Shown: positions 44,906 to 57,277, counted from the stretch's first letter. The stretch: DNA of 64,000 nucleotides from Breviolum minutum Mf 1.05b.01 (GCA_000507305.1 DF239104.1:124001-188000), one strand, 5' to 3'. Translations and numbers: made by a program. The notes: a model not told the origin generated them from the sequence alone.

Positions 44906-45339
44906 ATTGCAGGGATGATGTTTAAAACCGCGTTTTGGTCCTAGTTTTGTATGACATGTATGACGCTTAGTGGACTAATGACTAATTGGTAAATATATGT
45001 GTGTGTATTTTTGTTTGCGAAGTTGCCAAAACAACGCTGTTGGATTTTTGTTGGCCACGATGATTGGAACAAGTGCCAACACTATATATATCTAATGCTT
45101 CTCATATGGTGATTTTCCACTTCAATTTGATGCTTCTTCATCAACATCATGATGATCACATCTCCCTGAAATGGTAACCAACGCCATGATGTGTAATTCT
45201 ACAGTATATAGGTATGCGGTATGCAAATAAAAAAAGACACACGTCGGTGAAACAAGAAAACCAATAATTTTCAACCAGCCAGGCCAAAGAAAGATAGTTG
45301 TCTGATCATTAAAAAAACATGACTTGTTATCGTTACATC

Positions 45340-45520
45340 ACGGTGAAACCATCTTTGTTTACCCCTTCTTCACATCCCAACAAAACAGGCCCAAAAAAGA
45401 ACTCCCCAGGCACCCTGAGACCCAAACTCATTGTACAGCACGCTTTCAAGGCCACAAATGAACTGGGATTGTCCCACCGGGACGACGACTTTTTTTGGTC
45501 ACGTCCCGCTGAAGGCACAA
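45340..45520 (-). CDS. Exon candidate (strand uncertain)
   Basis: Minus reading SAGRDQKKSSSRWDNPSSFV, with donor TCAGG|GTGCCT. The plus frame is also open (KLIVQHAFKATNELGLSHRD). Confidence 0.3.
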
Positions 45521-45544
45521 ACCTACAAAATGGACCCCTCGTAC

Positions 45545-45612
45545 AGTAGATATAAATGGAGTTACAACCCCTATGAATGGCCTTATAAATGGTAAGTGGG
45601 GGTTATAACCCC
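45545..45612. repeat. Family J inverted-repeat element
   Basis: ATATAAATGGAGTTACAACC and TAAGTGGGGGTTATAACCCC. Confidence 0.6.
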
Positions 45613-46307
45613 TAGAAGTAGAGCCATACCGCTACTATCACTTTTTATCAGAGGTACTGTCATCTTAAGGATCAACAGCGGTGACATTGGAATGATTGGG
45701 AGGTGGAATAAAAAAATGCCAACCCAAAATCACCATTGGTTCCCATTATGTCGGGAAATTCCAAAACAAATTCATCCAGTCGTACCTTATGAAGATGTCG
45801 GACCCTCCAAAAATTTACTTGAAAATAGCCAGGGCGGCGGATAGGGTGACCAACCATTCCCTGAAACAATGACCCTGCCGGCATCAAGTCTGGGACAAGT
45901 CTAAAGATAGCTTGGGGAATAACTAAGCCAGCCCAAACAGGGGGGATTTCTATTGCTAGCCACTTTCCTTGGGATTAGATATACAATCCTATCGCTCCTG
46001 AAAAACTAACATAGCAATGGAAAATCAACCCATTTTGATGGCACTTGCCAGGGAAATGGGGATTTTCTATGGCTGATATACTACCTGGGAAAAGGATTGC
46101 AGTGCCCTTGACGAAATGACGACATGAAACACGGACCAAGGATCCACCAAAAGGCTCCAAATGTCAAGACAAGTCAGTATTCTGGAAGAGTCACTGGTCG
46201 TCGTAACATCCCCCCCGAAAAAAATAACGGCTGGGAACCTGAAAAAGTGCTTCGATGGGAGAAGCAGCAAAACATCTACCAAGCATCATTTTTTTTGGGT
46301 TCCATGT

Positions 46308-46412
46308 GGGTGTTTCCATAAAATATGGGTACCCCCAAATCATCCATTCTAATAGGGTTTTCCATTATAAACCATCCATTTTGGGGTACCCCTAATTTTT
46401 GGAAACACCCAT
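46308..46412. repeat. Family E inverted-repeat element
   Basis: GTGGGTGTTTCCATAAAATA and TTTTTGGAAACACCCATG. A family D-like right end (ATGTTAGTTTTCGGGGGTG) abuts it and a D-like left end lies at 45997, so it may sit inside an older family D element. Confidence 0.75.
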
Positions 46413-47249
46413 GTTAGTTTTCGGGGGTGTAAATGTGATTGGGAATTGTGAAGGTCGTCGCTTCTGACACTTCATTGCTTCCTGACACTACCAGCAGGTC
46501 CGGAACTCGATTCTGGGTCGGAAAAAAAACCCATGGATACCGTATCTTGCACCCACAGTAAAAGAAAAAAGATGCTGCCAGTTTCCTTAAAAGAAAAAGG
46601 CAGGTGCAACAATATATTATATAACAATTAAATACAATTAACAGTTCCAACATAATGACTTGACTATACAGGATCATTTTATCTTTGAGATGATCTACAC
46701 ATCATAGTATCCTGTGATTTCTATCTTAGGGATGATCCACTAATGGATGTGAACCCAAAACGCCAACCGGGCAACGAATCTCTGAGCTGCCACACACCAA
46801 AACGACTCAAACCTGTGAGCGGCAAACCAGGTGTTTTTTTGTTGGGGGGTCTCGTAAGGCTGTGGTTTCATGACTTGTTAACGTTTGACAAATCAACAGG
46901 TGCATAGAAAGAAACAAATATGAAGTGGGTCCCCTTAAAAGAACAACATGAATTGTGAGTGATGAGTCCCTAAAACTCCATGTGAGTCAAAGAAATGTCG
47001 ATTTAAAACATGGAACACAAACAAGTGCAAGTGCAATAAAAAAAGCCTGAACAATTGAATCATTTGTTCTATACATGTTGTCTTTGAGATGTTCCAGTCA
47101 TACATTCCCGAGTTGGTGTTTCTTGTTGGGTATTGTGGTCTACAAGTCTCACGAGGTCTTCAGGCCCAATGATTTACCCGCATCTATTGGACTAACTATT
47201 GGTAACCACCTATGTATCCAATAAATCACCCTCAAAAGAGAAATTGGCA

Positions 47250-47365
47250 TCCCCTAAGGCTCCATGGGATGTGATGGGGTGTCAAAACCACCTGTTTTAA
47301 TGCCCCAGGGGTGTCATTAGGAGGGTCTGGTGTTCCATAGGAGGGGTCAGGAGCCTTAGGGTCAT
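47250..47365. repeat. Family I inverted-repeat element
   Basis: CCCCTAAGGCTCCATGGGAT and GGTCAGGAGCCTTAGGG. Confidence 0.65.
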
Positions 47366-47429
47366 ATACATTTCTGTGCTCATAATAATTTCATATACAT
47401 ATACACATATCATATCACATATCCTAGTT

Positions 47430-47606
47430 AAAGAACACTCCTTCACCAAAGATTTCCCCAAAACAAACATCATGTCCCATGTCCCTGCTCTTTTTGTAGT
47501 GATGTGCCAAAACTGACGTCCTTAAACACATTACAAGTCTGCCACCAAAGCCACTCACTTCTTGTTCTGCTCCCGAATTGGATCCCACATCCACCGTCTC
47601 CACCAC
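47430..47606 (-). CDS. Exon candidate
   Basis: Reads SGFGGRLVMCLRTSVLAHHY and RDMGHDVCFGEIFGEG. Confidence 0.45.
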
Positions 47607-47916
47607 CTACGCCACAGCACCAAAAGTCCCGTGGTTGGAAAGATACCAGATGTGTTTTGCAGTGTAGGCAAATTGTCATTTTTATGCACAAATAAAACCC
47701 ATACCATCCATGGTATATGGTATATTTACCTACATTTGGTTGCTTTTTATATTTTTCAACTTAGATTTTCATACCTTCCTGGGAACGATCAAAAAAAACC
47801 ATTCCCACTACGGTAGGTTTGAAGATGATGATTTTACGGAAATCTCCCAGTTTGGTGGGTTATGTGATCGTTCCCTAGGGGGTATATACAAATTAAATGC
47901 ATAGATCTACCTTTTC

Positions 47917-48012
47917 TAGTTGGTGGTTTCAACCCATCTGAAAAATATTAGTCAAATTGGATCATTTCCCCAAGTAGAGATGAAAATAAAAACATTTTGA
48001 AACCACCACCCG
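47917..48012. repeat. Family A inverted-repeat element
   Basis: CTAGTTGGTGGTTTCAACCC and TTTTGAAACCACCACCCGG. Confidence 0.85.
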
Positions 48013-48308
48013 GTTTTTTATGGTTGATATTCTGTTTGATCTTGCCCTGTCCAGAGAAGTAAAGGGGTGACAACCCTGTTTTTTTTTTTCTGCTGCCAAC
48101 ATGTTACATAATTTCATACCCAAATGCTCCATGGGAGCAAAAAAAATTGCCAAACCATTTCCCCTTGTTCATGTAGCCATTTTTCACCTTTCATGTTGGC
48201 AAATAATCCATACATGGAGCATCTGGATATCTGGTAGATATCAGCCACGCAAAAAATAGTATATGACCTTGCTCCCAGCCTTAGAAAATTTACCCTAATA
48301 GTTGAACT

Positions 48309-48408
48309 ACAATCATCTTGTTTGTCATTTCAACCCATTTGAAAATTATTCGTCAGATTGGGAATCTTCCAAAGATAGGGGTAAAAAAAAAAAAAAAACC
48401 ACCACCGG
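48309..48408. repeat. Family A element
   Basis: TTGTTTGTCATTTCAACCC, GATTGGGAATCTTCCAAAGA, then an A15 run and ACCACCACC. Confidence 0.65.
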
Positions 48409-48409
48409 A

Positions 48410-48950
48410 CCCAGTCATCTATAGGATGTTCACCGATTTAACCTGGGTTGAATAGGGCAAATTGGTGGACTACTAAGGTATTTATCTACTAGATCTCGGG
48501 GTATATCAATGGACCAAGATATGAAAGTTGAGCTGTGTTGAAAANGAGCTGTAAAATGTATGTATTCGCTCATGCTGCAAACGTGTTAGTGTGCATAGAT
48601 GCATTTACACAACATGTATATCAAATGATACTTTACGACATAATATATTCAACGTTGCTTTCGCGAGCTTTCGCGAGATAATATTATTACAAACTCTTTC
48701 GCAAATCTTTCGCGGCCAGCATTTTAGCTTTCGCGGAGACATCAGACATTAACTCCCTTACTACTCAATACATGAGTGGTTTTCATCGCTGCTCAGTTGA
48801 AATTTGATGTTTATGTACTGAACAGGTATCCCCGAAACACAAAAAGTATGTGTGTTCATAGGCTTCATAATGAGTTTTAGTACGTGAGAGTCAGTATTTG
48901 TATATGTTCGTTTTCGGCAAAGACTCAAACAGCAACACCTTTTGTCAGGC
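48410..48950. other. Exon-free stretch with TTTCGCG cluster and one N
   Basis: No splice-supported coding was seen. Base 48545 is N. Five CTTTCGC-type motifs lie in 48658-48740. Confidence 0.5.
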
Positions 48951-49239
48951 CTTGCTATAGTTGGGCACTACGATGTACATCTCTCGTTCCAACATGCCTC
49001 ACAATACACCCAAGATGGACCTGCTGGTTCGTGTTTTTTCCTGTTTGAGTATGGAACATGCTGACAAAGAACACGTATATATATATATATACACAAAACG
49101 GGAAATGTGACAAATAGATTTCAAAAATCATAGCTTGGAAAAGGACCACATGAAACAAAATGCTATTTCTTCAATTCAAAGGATGTGTTCCATATACAAA
49201 AAAAACACATTATTAAAAAACAACTCCAACCAAAAAGTG

Positions 49240-49420
49240 TTCCACACTTCAGAAAACAGCATCCACATCCACAACTCGATAAAACTCTTGAGGTGGTAGT
49301 ATGGTGATTTCGATCTTGGGGTATTGAGGAAAAAAATCAAAGAAACAGATTTTGCTTTGGGAGACTTCCATAAAAAGAAACTGAGCAAACATTTGAAATC
49401 TTTATGACAGTTCATTGTAT
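49240..49420 (-). CDS. Exon candidate
   Basis: Reads CHKDFKCLLSFFLWKSPKAK and LNTPRSKSPYYHLKSFIELW; a family G fragment lies upstream at 49428-49480. Confidence 0.35.
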
Positions 49421-49526
49421 TGATTGGTTCATGGCCTATGAAATAATCCCTAGCAATATAACTGGGTCCCATATATATCATCCCTTCCGGTACGCGGGCC
49501 AATACCAACTCGGGGCGATGTAACGT

Positions 49527-49625
49527 ACTTCCCTCAGAAATGAGGGTTTAGTAAGGCCTTATTAAGGGAAACCAATGGATCATATGCCCTTGATTATAGG
49601 CCTTACTTCTGAGGGTGGTTCATTC
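49527..49625. repeat. Family I inverted-repeat element
   Basis: CCCTCAGAAATGAGGGTTTA and CTTACTTCTGAGGGTGG. Confidence 0.6.
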
Positions 49626-49935
49626 GGGGCGTAGGTTACAGGTTGACTAGTCATCAATTAGGAAAATATCATATTCAGATACTTTCCCTACTAGTAGCTT
49701 ACAAATACAAGAGAAGATGATCTCTGGGTGAATTTCATTCGACCTACGTAGTCTTTCACGAACTTGCATGTGGAGATGATTTGGTGGGACTCCACGTTCA
49801 TACTCTTGAGCATGGAGCGTCCAAAGGTAAAAGGCCGAGTCTAATACCTTGACTCACAAAAAATCTACCAAGAGGTGTCAGTCAGTCTTTGGGTATATAC
49901 GGTATATATCATATATCCAGTAAGTTACAGTATAC

Positions 49936-50022
49936 CACCTGAAAATCAACATGGATCCTAGAAGTCACCCAATTGAAAAGGAAAATCATCTGACTTCCAT
50001 GTCAATTTTCCAGGGTGTATAT
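49936..50022. repeat. Family D element
   Basis: CACCTGAAAATCAACATGG and CATGTCAATTTTCCAGGGTG. Confidence 0.75.
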
Positions 50023-51256
50023 ACAAGCTCGCTGACTAGGGCTGACACCAGCTACATTACTTCAGCAAGCACAAAAAAAAGTAACACATAATCCCATGCC
50101 AAAAAATGTGGTTTGGGAATACGGATTCATAGTGATCTTCTTTGTACACCCTTCCAAAACATCACATGGATACCAACAAAAATCCATACAAATAAAATTC
50201 CTTCCATCAAGCCAAAAACAATTTTCGGTTTCAAAGTAAACATTTCCAGGATCTATATTCCCAAAACAATCCATTTATATAACCCCAAAGACCCACCCCC
50301 ATTTTTTTGTAAAAATGTCACTTCCACCTCCTCATGTTATATTTCCAAAAGGGAAAAACGCCCATCTTCAAACCTTCCCCCCAACCGTTTCGGCCACCAT
50401 CTAGCCCACCTTGCCGCGCCAGGCGCGTGTCCTTCGTCTTGCAACAGAAACGACCCGCACGAACCAAGCTTTTGGCTTGCTCCTATCAGCGCATCGCTTG
50501 ACCCATCCGACCAACACAGCCACCACCACCATTTTTGGAGGAAATCCAAGCTCCAACAGAAAAAAGTTGAGTCAGAAACTCTCAGAGAGGATTATCAGAT
50601 GATTATTAAGGCCCAGATCTTAAGAAAAAAATATGTAAGAAAAGGGAACTGGTCACAATTTGTCCCTTCAGTGGTCCTGTTGGATGCTCATACCCAACCT
50701 TTCCAAGTAAATGGTCTATTTGCACTCACATTTACACACCAAACTGCAGTAAGTTTTGACAGAATAAACCCAGCCCCATGATATATCTAATATGAAATAT
50801 ATGTATAAACAACATATCTGGCAATGACATCCTATCAACATTTACCAAGACCCACCCCCTTGGCTTCACCTCACAAAAACCGATCCTCGCTCAAGCCCAA
50901 GAAGTCTTGCAACTCATCTTGCCTTGGGCGAAGTCGGACATGACTGGACCATTCCCCCCAAATTATCAAGGCCCATTCTTGGAAACCTACTGATGAAAGG
51001 AATCCAAATTCATCAAATTCACAATTCTGATGAAATAAGAGTACTTTGGGGTTCCAATCCCATTCCTTACACACACTGTTTTTTTGAAAAATTCATGACT
51101 TCAATGATTTCATGTGAATATCTCACATATCTCACCAAACATTTGGGAATACTCATCGATATAACCTGCATGGATACGGCGGTTTTGTAAGGAAAAAAAC
51201 ACTTCCCCCAAAAATAGCCGTAAATAAGGTTCAGTTTTTAGCTCCATTTTAGATAC

Positions 51257-51614
51257 TTCAGATCATGTTGGTGAATAGGTGCCAATAGCTGTTGGAATAT
51301 CTGATCAGCTTCAAACGGTCCAAGGCACATCATGCTCTCCGGCACCTCGGACACCTCTAAAATGGGCGACATCTGACGTTGGAAGCCCTGACCGGGAGGG
51401 GGGCTGTGGGTTTCCCCGGATTGTTGCGAACTCAACTGTTTGAACCCCAGGGCGGGGGTAGTGGTCCATGCAGTACCACATGCAAGAAGCCGGACGACGA
51501 CTACGGAGGGGGTCAACTTGTCAGGGGCAAAACTTGCCAAGTTTAGTTTCCAGGGAGGGTCGATGTGGGCCTCAAACCCCACAAGCTCCTGGAGTTGACA
51601 TCCCGAATGCCTTC
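51257..51614 (-). CDS. Long exon, hypothetical protein
   Basis: Acceptor TTTTTTTTTCAG, possible donor CTGAA|GTATCT, about 118 codons in one frame. Reads PPWKLNLASFAPDKLTPSVV and SPILEVSEVPESMMCLGPFE. Pro/Gln-rich in the middle. Not recognised. Confidence 0.55.
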
Positions 51615-52349
51615 CTGAAAAAAAAAACAATTGAAAACCCCAGACTTCTGCGGGAGGCAGTAGAGGCAAACATCATAGGATTCAACACAATCTTCTTTCT
51701 AAAAGTCGAATTTTTGTTGAAAGGCGCTTGGAAATCTTCAAATGAATTTGTTTCTCTATCTCATCAACATTTGCTGTGAAAGGACCCAACGGACTCACAA
51801 AGCTATCTCTGAAAATCACTTAGAATCATGCAATGTGCAAGCAAACCTTATATTCTTCTTGGGATTTGGATGCTTATGTAGATATAGCTTTACCAGAAAC
51901 AGTCCAGAAGTATACAGTATACGCCATGAGAAGAGATAACTAAGCCTAGCCATGGTAATATTCGCTAATATTCACCCACATGTATCATTCCTTGGATTTG
52001 CTGCTTAAGCTAATTGCAACAAGCTCCAACAAAACACGTACCCAGCACATGGTGATGTGACAGTCTATGTATGTACCATGGGTGAACGTGAAGAGCCATG
52101 AGACAATCCATAAAAACTAACATGTCCCGCCTATGGAACAGAAATCTCATCTTCCCAAACCAAGGGAGGTGAATTTTTGAAAATTCCCAGGAGGGATAAA
52201 CCAATTCATGTATCATCACCATACCTGCAACCCGGAAACCACAGTCATACCTTTACCTCCAATAAGCTTTCCAGCAGCATGTCCTCTCAGGTTTTGATTC
52301 CGAAACTCCCCGGTTTGTTTCATACATCCCTTGTTACCCTCAAGCCGCC

Positions 52350-52447
52350 TTCCCAATAGGAAGCCGGAGCGTCGGAACCAACCATCCCATTTTTTCAGGG
52401 GCGAGCTCGCTGTTAAACTTTGGGGGGGCGTACCTAAACGCGCACTG
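52350..52447 (-). CDS. Exon candidate
   Basis: Acceptor GCGCGTTTAG, reads RYAPPKFNSELAPEKMGWLV, then a TGA unless spliced at GTTCCG. Confidence 0.45.
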
Positions 52448-52908
52448 AAAAAAAACACCTTTGCTGCCTTCCACTATCATACAAGGCCGGTTGGTTAATA
52501 GGGATTCCTTATAATATCTTAATAACTTATGAAAATCCACACAAGAACTGGGAAATATGAACTGCCGCGAGTTTGGACCCTAGCTAATATGAATCATACA
52601 GAACCCTAGCAACAATGTTAGATTATCCATCTCAACTAGTTCTCTCTTGAAGCAGTGAGTTGTTTTTTTTGTTCAACTTCGTCATGTGGCGATAGCGGCA
52701 ATTTTGCAAAAATCAGGACACTTAAACCTATACATCCCAATATCCTACAAATTGCCTCCTGAAAAATGGATGATTTGTTTTTCTGTTTTCGTATGGTGCC
52801 TTTTTCTATGGTTTATCTTTTCCAAAAGCGGTAAAAAAGCTTAGGGAACAGGTCCAAACTAACGGTACGTACAACTAAACACAAAAACAAGATCAACAAA
52901 TACACCCT

Positions 52909-53007
52909 TGAAATTTAACATAGAACCTGAAAAGAAGTCCTTGGAAAAGGAAGTTCCTCTTGGAAACCATCATTTTCAGGTTCCATGTTAAATTTCGGGG
53001 GTGTACA
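52909..53007. repeat. Family D inverted-repeat element
   Basis: CACCCTTGAAATTTAACATA and CATGTTAAATTTCGGGGGTG. Confidence 0.8.
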
Positions 53008-53155
53008 TCAACAACACGTCATGAAACACCTCATCATGGCCGTCCAAAAACAAACAACGGAATCCTCGCAATGCTCCAGTGCTTGTAGAAAGGAGCTATT
53101 AGCACCTCAACAGGGAGTGACAAAAATCCACAGCATCAATGTCAGTTGACCAGAC

Positions 53156-53234
53156 TAGGTGGTGGTGTCAAGTCAAATTGAATCATATCCCGCAGGATCA
53201 GGGTAAAAACAAAAATCATTGAAACAACCACCTG
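53156..53234. repeat. Family A element
   Basis: CTAGGTGGTGGTGTCAAGTC and ATTGAAACAACCACCTGG. Confidence 0.75.
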
Positions 53235-53518
53235 GACCCTGGTAAAACACCTCTCCATTATTAGCTCTCTCCTTGACAACACACTTATAGACATGTAAAA
53301 CATAATGAATAGACTTGGAAAGTACATAAAACAAACTGTATGTCTGTTCCCTCAGGCCTCTTCTTTCAACTTTAAGACATCCCATTTGTTCTTTCAATCT
53401 TTTCAAGATCCCCCAAAAAATATCCAAAGATCATCCGGATCTTCGGTTTTTATTTAAAAGCAAGGTCACCTTCAACGGGGAAACTTGAACAAAACACCAG
53501 CCTGTCACAAGATATCCC

Positions 53519-53592
53519 GTAGATCCAATCAATGCGTTGCGGAGGTGATTGGATACCCCTTCATCATTACCCTGACAATATGACTGGATGTT
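53519..53592. repeat. Family F element (partial)
   Basis: GTAGATCCAATCAATGCG, GGAGGTGATTGGATACCCC and ATATGACTGGATG. Confidence 0.5.
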
Positions 53593-53719
53593 TACCCTTC
53601 AGCTAACTAACATATTATCAATAATCCCAGATTGAGAAAAGGAAAATCATCTTCAAAAGTGCAGTGGAAAAAAAATACTTCCCATTATAAGGTATTTAGG
53701 TGGGAAAAATCAATGTCTT

Positions 53720-53905
53720 CCAGCAACAAAACAAGTCGTTGCTGAAAAAGAAATATCCCCTTGGGTTTCCCCGACTGCTGGAGGTATCAAAGATACGCCC
53801 AGGTGCAACCCCGAAGGATTTTAATCCAGCACGCATATCCGTATCCAAGCTACCTCGGCCGAACATTTCGCGGAAGGTGATGGGATTCAATGTTGAGGGT
53901 AACAA
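53720..53905 (-). CDS. Exon candidate
   Basis: Reads NPITFREMFGRGSLDTDMRA and LKSFGVAPGRIFDTSSSRGN. Confidence 0.5.
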
Positions 53906-53959
53906 CCGTTGACAGAAGAAATCCCACACAACCACCTAAAAATGTAAGAAACCACGTAA

Positions 53960-54022
53960 CATATAAAGGGATATTCACCATATTAACTGGTGGTGCAGGA
54001 TATCTTCCATCAACAGTATCAC
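53960..54022. repeat. Family B element (partial)
   Basis: CATATTAACTGGTGGTGCAG and TATCTTCCATCAACAGTATC. Confidence 0.6.
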
Positions 54023-54399
54023 CGTGGAGTTTACTTGGGGAAAAAACGATTGGGGAAAAAGAATGCCACTCCTTTTTCTGGTTGGGTGCTGAAGCCCCAC
54101 CCTCATTGCTCAAAATTGCTCATCATTTAGTAGGGAAATGATGGGAAATGGTCCTCCTTTGCTTCGTTTGCTTGTCACTAAGCAAACAACTAAGGCAGAT
54201 TAAAATGGTATTGCAAATTGCCAACGTGCTTCGGGGACGTTACGAAAAAGTTGTCAGAACTTTGCCACTGGAACACAATGGAACACATATATGAATATAG
54301 GTAATTTCAACTCAATTGAATCTTCACTGCGTTTCTTGCAAGGAGCCCATTTGGAGCCGTGTAAAACCTGTTTGTATCTGCTTATATTTTTTCAGGACA

Positions 54400-54508
54400 G
54401 ACTGTTGATGCAAGAAATCCTGCAGCACTTGGGATGTATAAAAACTTGTAAATAATGGAATCAACTACCTATCATCTGGTGCAGGAATTCGTCCATCAAC
54501 AGTATCTG
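54400..54508. repeat. Family B inverted-repeat element
   Basis: GACTGTTGATGCAAGAAATC and AATTCGTCCATCAACAGTAT. Confidence 0.8.
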
Positions 54509-54636
54509 CAACTTGAGGCGGAAAATTCCATGGTTGAACACCGATCGCTGAATGAATCTCAATGAAACATGGATACTCCAATCAGTGGCTGAATCAACGT
54601 ATCCAAAAACAACCACACATGTAAGTAATTATATAT

Positions 54637-54716
54637 ACCCATAGGATCCATGTATGGTATATTCATATTCACCCTACATTTGGTTGTGTTTTATATGGTT
54701 TTCCTATGGGGTACAC
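54637..54716. repeat. Family C element
   Basis: CCCATAGGATCCATGTATGG and TTTTCCTATGGGG. Confidence 0.6.
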
Positions 54717-55084
54717 CATTGTAGTCTTCCAATCACCTTCTGATCTGAGTCACTTGGCCTCAAAAAAAAAACCTCCGAGGCTTCAAGCCTTTCACCCTTT
54801 TCAACATTCACGGCTTTTGGAACCTAAACGAATCACCGGAGTTTGACAAGGAAAATCAGTTTGAAAAAAACACATACTCCATTGACTTTTTGGGTTCAAA
54901 ATGCTATTTTTTTTCAGGGTGTACCCATCAACAAACAAAAATCATCCAACAGAAACCGAACCCAAAAGTTCGATGAACAAACGCGACAGGATTCCCTGCT
55001 ATAGACAGCTTCAATGCCTTCATTTTGCAGGACCTGACGCAAGACCAGGATGCCACAGGCCAAACGTAACAATGGGAGCTAGTG

Positions 55085-55192
55085 ATACGGCTGATGGAAG
55101 AAATCCTGCACCAGTGGTTATGTAGTTTATCCCATTATTTACAATATTTTATAGATTTGAGGTGGTGCAGGATTTCTTCCATCAACAGTATG
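55085..55192. repeat. Family B inverted-repeat element
   Basis: GGCTGATGGAAGAAATCCTG and CAGGATTTCTTCCATCAACA. Confidence 0.85.
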
Positions 55193-55284
55193 TATATACC
55201 GTACCTACCTATTACATTATTACATGTATGAACTCAAACGTGACATAGGTCAGCTTTTAGTAGGCAAAACAGACCCCTATTTAT

Positions 55285-55382
55285 ATTATCCATGGGACGA
55301 ACGGTATATTTACCTACATGAATGGTTGATTTTTGTGGTAGAAGTTGGGTAAATATACCAGTCCCATGGATGGTATGGGACC
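55285..55382. repeat. Family C inverted-repeat element
   Basis: ATCCATGGGACGAACGGTAT and ATACCAGTCCCATGGATGG. Confidence 0.8.
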
Positions 55383-55529
55383 ATATATAAATATATATAT
55401 ATATACACACACATGTAATTCACTGAGTAGAGTTATCTCCGGGTTTACGTGTTTTTTGAAGTGAAGCTTAAGGTTTCTAGGGTTGGCTCTGCTCACCATG
55501 TACCTCCCCTTCACCTGAGAAATGTCATC

Positions 55530-55720
55530 GAAAGAATAACGTAGTTAGTGACTGGGCAAAGCTGGCGCCATGTTTTACATCTGGGCAAACTATACAATTC
55601 ACCCAACCCCCAAAAAACATGATTGTCATGTTTGAAAAAAAATCCCTTGCATATATGAGTAAGTTTTTAAAGTGTGGTCCAGGTCCAAAAAGGTCATTAG
55701 AATTTGATAATTGGGGAGGC
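55530..55720 (-). CDS. Exon candidate
   Basis: Reads LFGPGPHFKNLLIYARDFFS and GGWVNCIVCPDVKHGASFAQ. Confidence 0.45.
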
Positions 55721-55765
55721 AAAGTTCGACACTCTTATAATAACTTATTATATCTTATTATACTG

Positions 55766-55842
55766 ATTGGTTCATAGCTATCCTTATCATGGTTTATGAA
55801 AAAATCCCCATATAACTGGGTAGCATAATTCCCCATATACAG
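55766..55842. repeat. Family G element
   Basis: GGTTCATAGCTATCCTTATC and CATATAACTGGGTAGC. Confidence 0.6.
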
Positions 55843-55844
55843 CA

Positions 55845-56010
55845 AATCGTTTTGTCCTCGGGGATGCCACGTCTACCACTGCCTTGTCCAGCTTTGCTAG
55901 CAAGGCATAGGCCGAAACATTACCTGAAGTCTGGGGAGTGGGATTCCTACCGGGCAGGCAAAAGAAAATAGGCCATGAATTACGGCAATTTTGGAAATGA
56001 TTTGTAATTA
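55845..56010 (-). CDS. Exon candidate
   Basis: Reads SWPIFFCLPGRNPTPQTSGN and LAKLDKAVVDVASPRTKRFA. Confidence 0.5.
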
Positions 56011-56401
56011 ATTCCATTTCTGAGAAGGTATGATATAATTATGTATATATATATATACACCTATATATGATTCATAATGTATAACTATATATAATCAAAA
56101 AAAATATATGTATATATGTTAGTTTCACCCCAAGGGATGAATCTACTCTAGCCCCATGACACGACGAATGCTGGAATAGTCGACTTCTAGGAACAGGGTA
56201 TCATGGCCCTCCAAGCCTGCTCCAGGCAGATTTAACAAGCAAATGGTCCCATGTAAAATGACTGGTTGGTGGTTGAACCAACCCATCCCCATGGGATCCA
56301 TGGGACTGGTATATTTACCTACATTTGGGTGGTGTATATTTACCTACATTTGGGTGGTGTCCGAAATCCCAAATCCCAACCATCACTGGACCAATTCCAC
56401 T

Positions 56402-56489
56402 TTCGTAAACTAACATGGCAACAGAAGACGTTAATTCCTAACTGGAAATGGGTCCATTTTCAGTTGCCATGTTAGTTCACCAGAGGGTA
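56402..56489. repeat. Family D inverted-repeat element
   Basis: TCGTAAACTAACATGGCAAC and GTTGCCATGTTAGTTCACCA. Confidence 0.8.
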
Positions 56490-56881
56490 AGTATAAAAAA
56501 TCTTGGGTTGTCCCCCTGCCAAGTAGCAGTCACCATCATGATTATTCCATCTTTAGTGGGCCATCCCTAAAAACCTTCATTTGCCACTGGCATCCTGCCA
56601 GGGGGGACAACTCAGTAATCCATTGGATCCAAAATCCTTGGGCTTTCGGACAACCTTGACATGCTTGAAGGTCAAAAATAATAAACCGCAACATCCTGGA
56701 AATCGGTGAAGAAAAAACGAGGTGGCGAGTTGAATGGTTTTTTGGCCACTATAAGGCCAACAAGAGAAGGGGTGGCTGACATCTCCTTATCATCAAAAAC
56801 ATGGCATCCGTTAGGAAAATGGAGGAAAGGTGTTAAAGGCGGAGTTCACCTCCTTTATTGATGGGAGTTTTTTGGTACAAA

Positions 56882-57277
56882 TCAGGCACTTAGGTGTAAG
56901 GCATGTCTTGAGATGAGTGACCAGGAAACAAATTGACATTTTATGAAATGTATTGGTTGTGGTATGATCAAGTCAAGCTCCAGTTTCTTGGGTATGTGGA
57001 ATTTTGATATATCCTCCCATGATTCTTTGGATGAACAACAAAACCACGAAAAAAGTGAAAACAGCCAGCTTGAATCAAGACTTTTTGGACATGACTCGAT
57101 CCCCCGCGAAAATATAGATGGGTCTAAATGAAAACCCACTACTAAACCACACAGTTTCGCATGTACAAACCATACCATCCGATCATCAGGCCTCTCGCCG
57201 ACTCTGAAAACCCAAAAGGCCAGTGCTGAGATGTGCATTGAACTCAGAACCCCTAAGAATTCTACTATACCCTTCAA
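56882..57277 (-). CDS. Long open minus segment, hypothetical protein
   Basis: 131 codons, with VVGFHLDPSIFSRGIESCPK and WEDISKFHIPKKLELDLIIP. An overlapping minus frame at 57300-57420 reads YFRVGIQVSDFVQIMPRCLV. Confidence 0.5.
   Translation of the reverse strand: MKGIVEFLGVLSSMHISALAFWVFRVGERPDDRMVWFVHAKLCGLVVGFHLDPSIFSRGIESCPKSLDSSWLFSLFSWFCCSSKESWEDISKFHIPKKLELDLIIPQPIHFIKCQFVSWSLISRHALHLSA

Noticed and set aside
50113..50781. Longest plus-strand frame (222 codons)
   Set aside because: Composition is low-complexity (Ser/His/Pro-rich), it has no splice or domain support, and minus-strand frames over 50337-50549 look at least as protein-like; not annotated as a gene.
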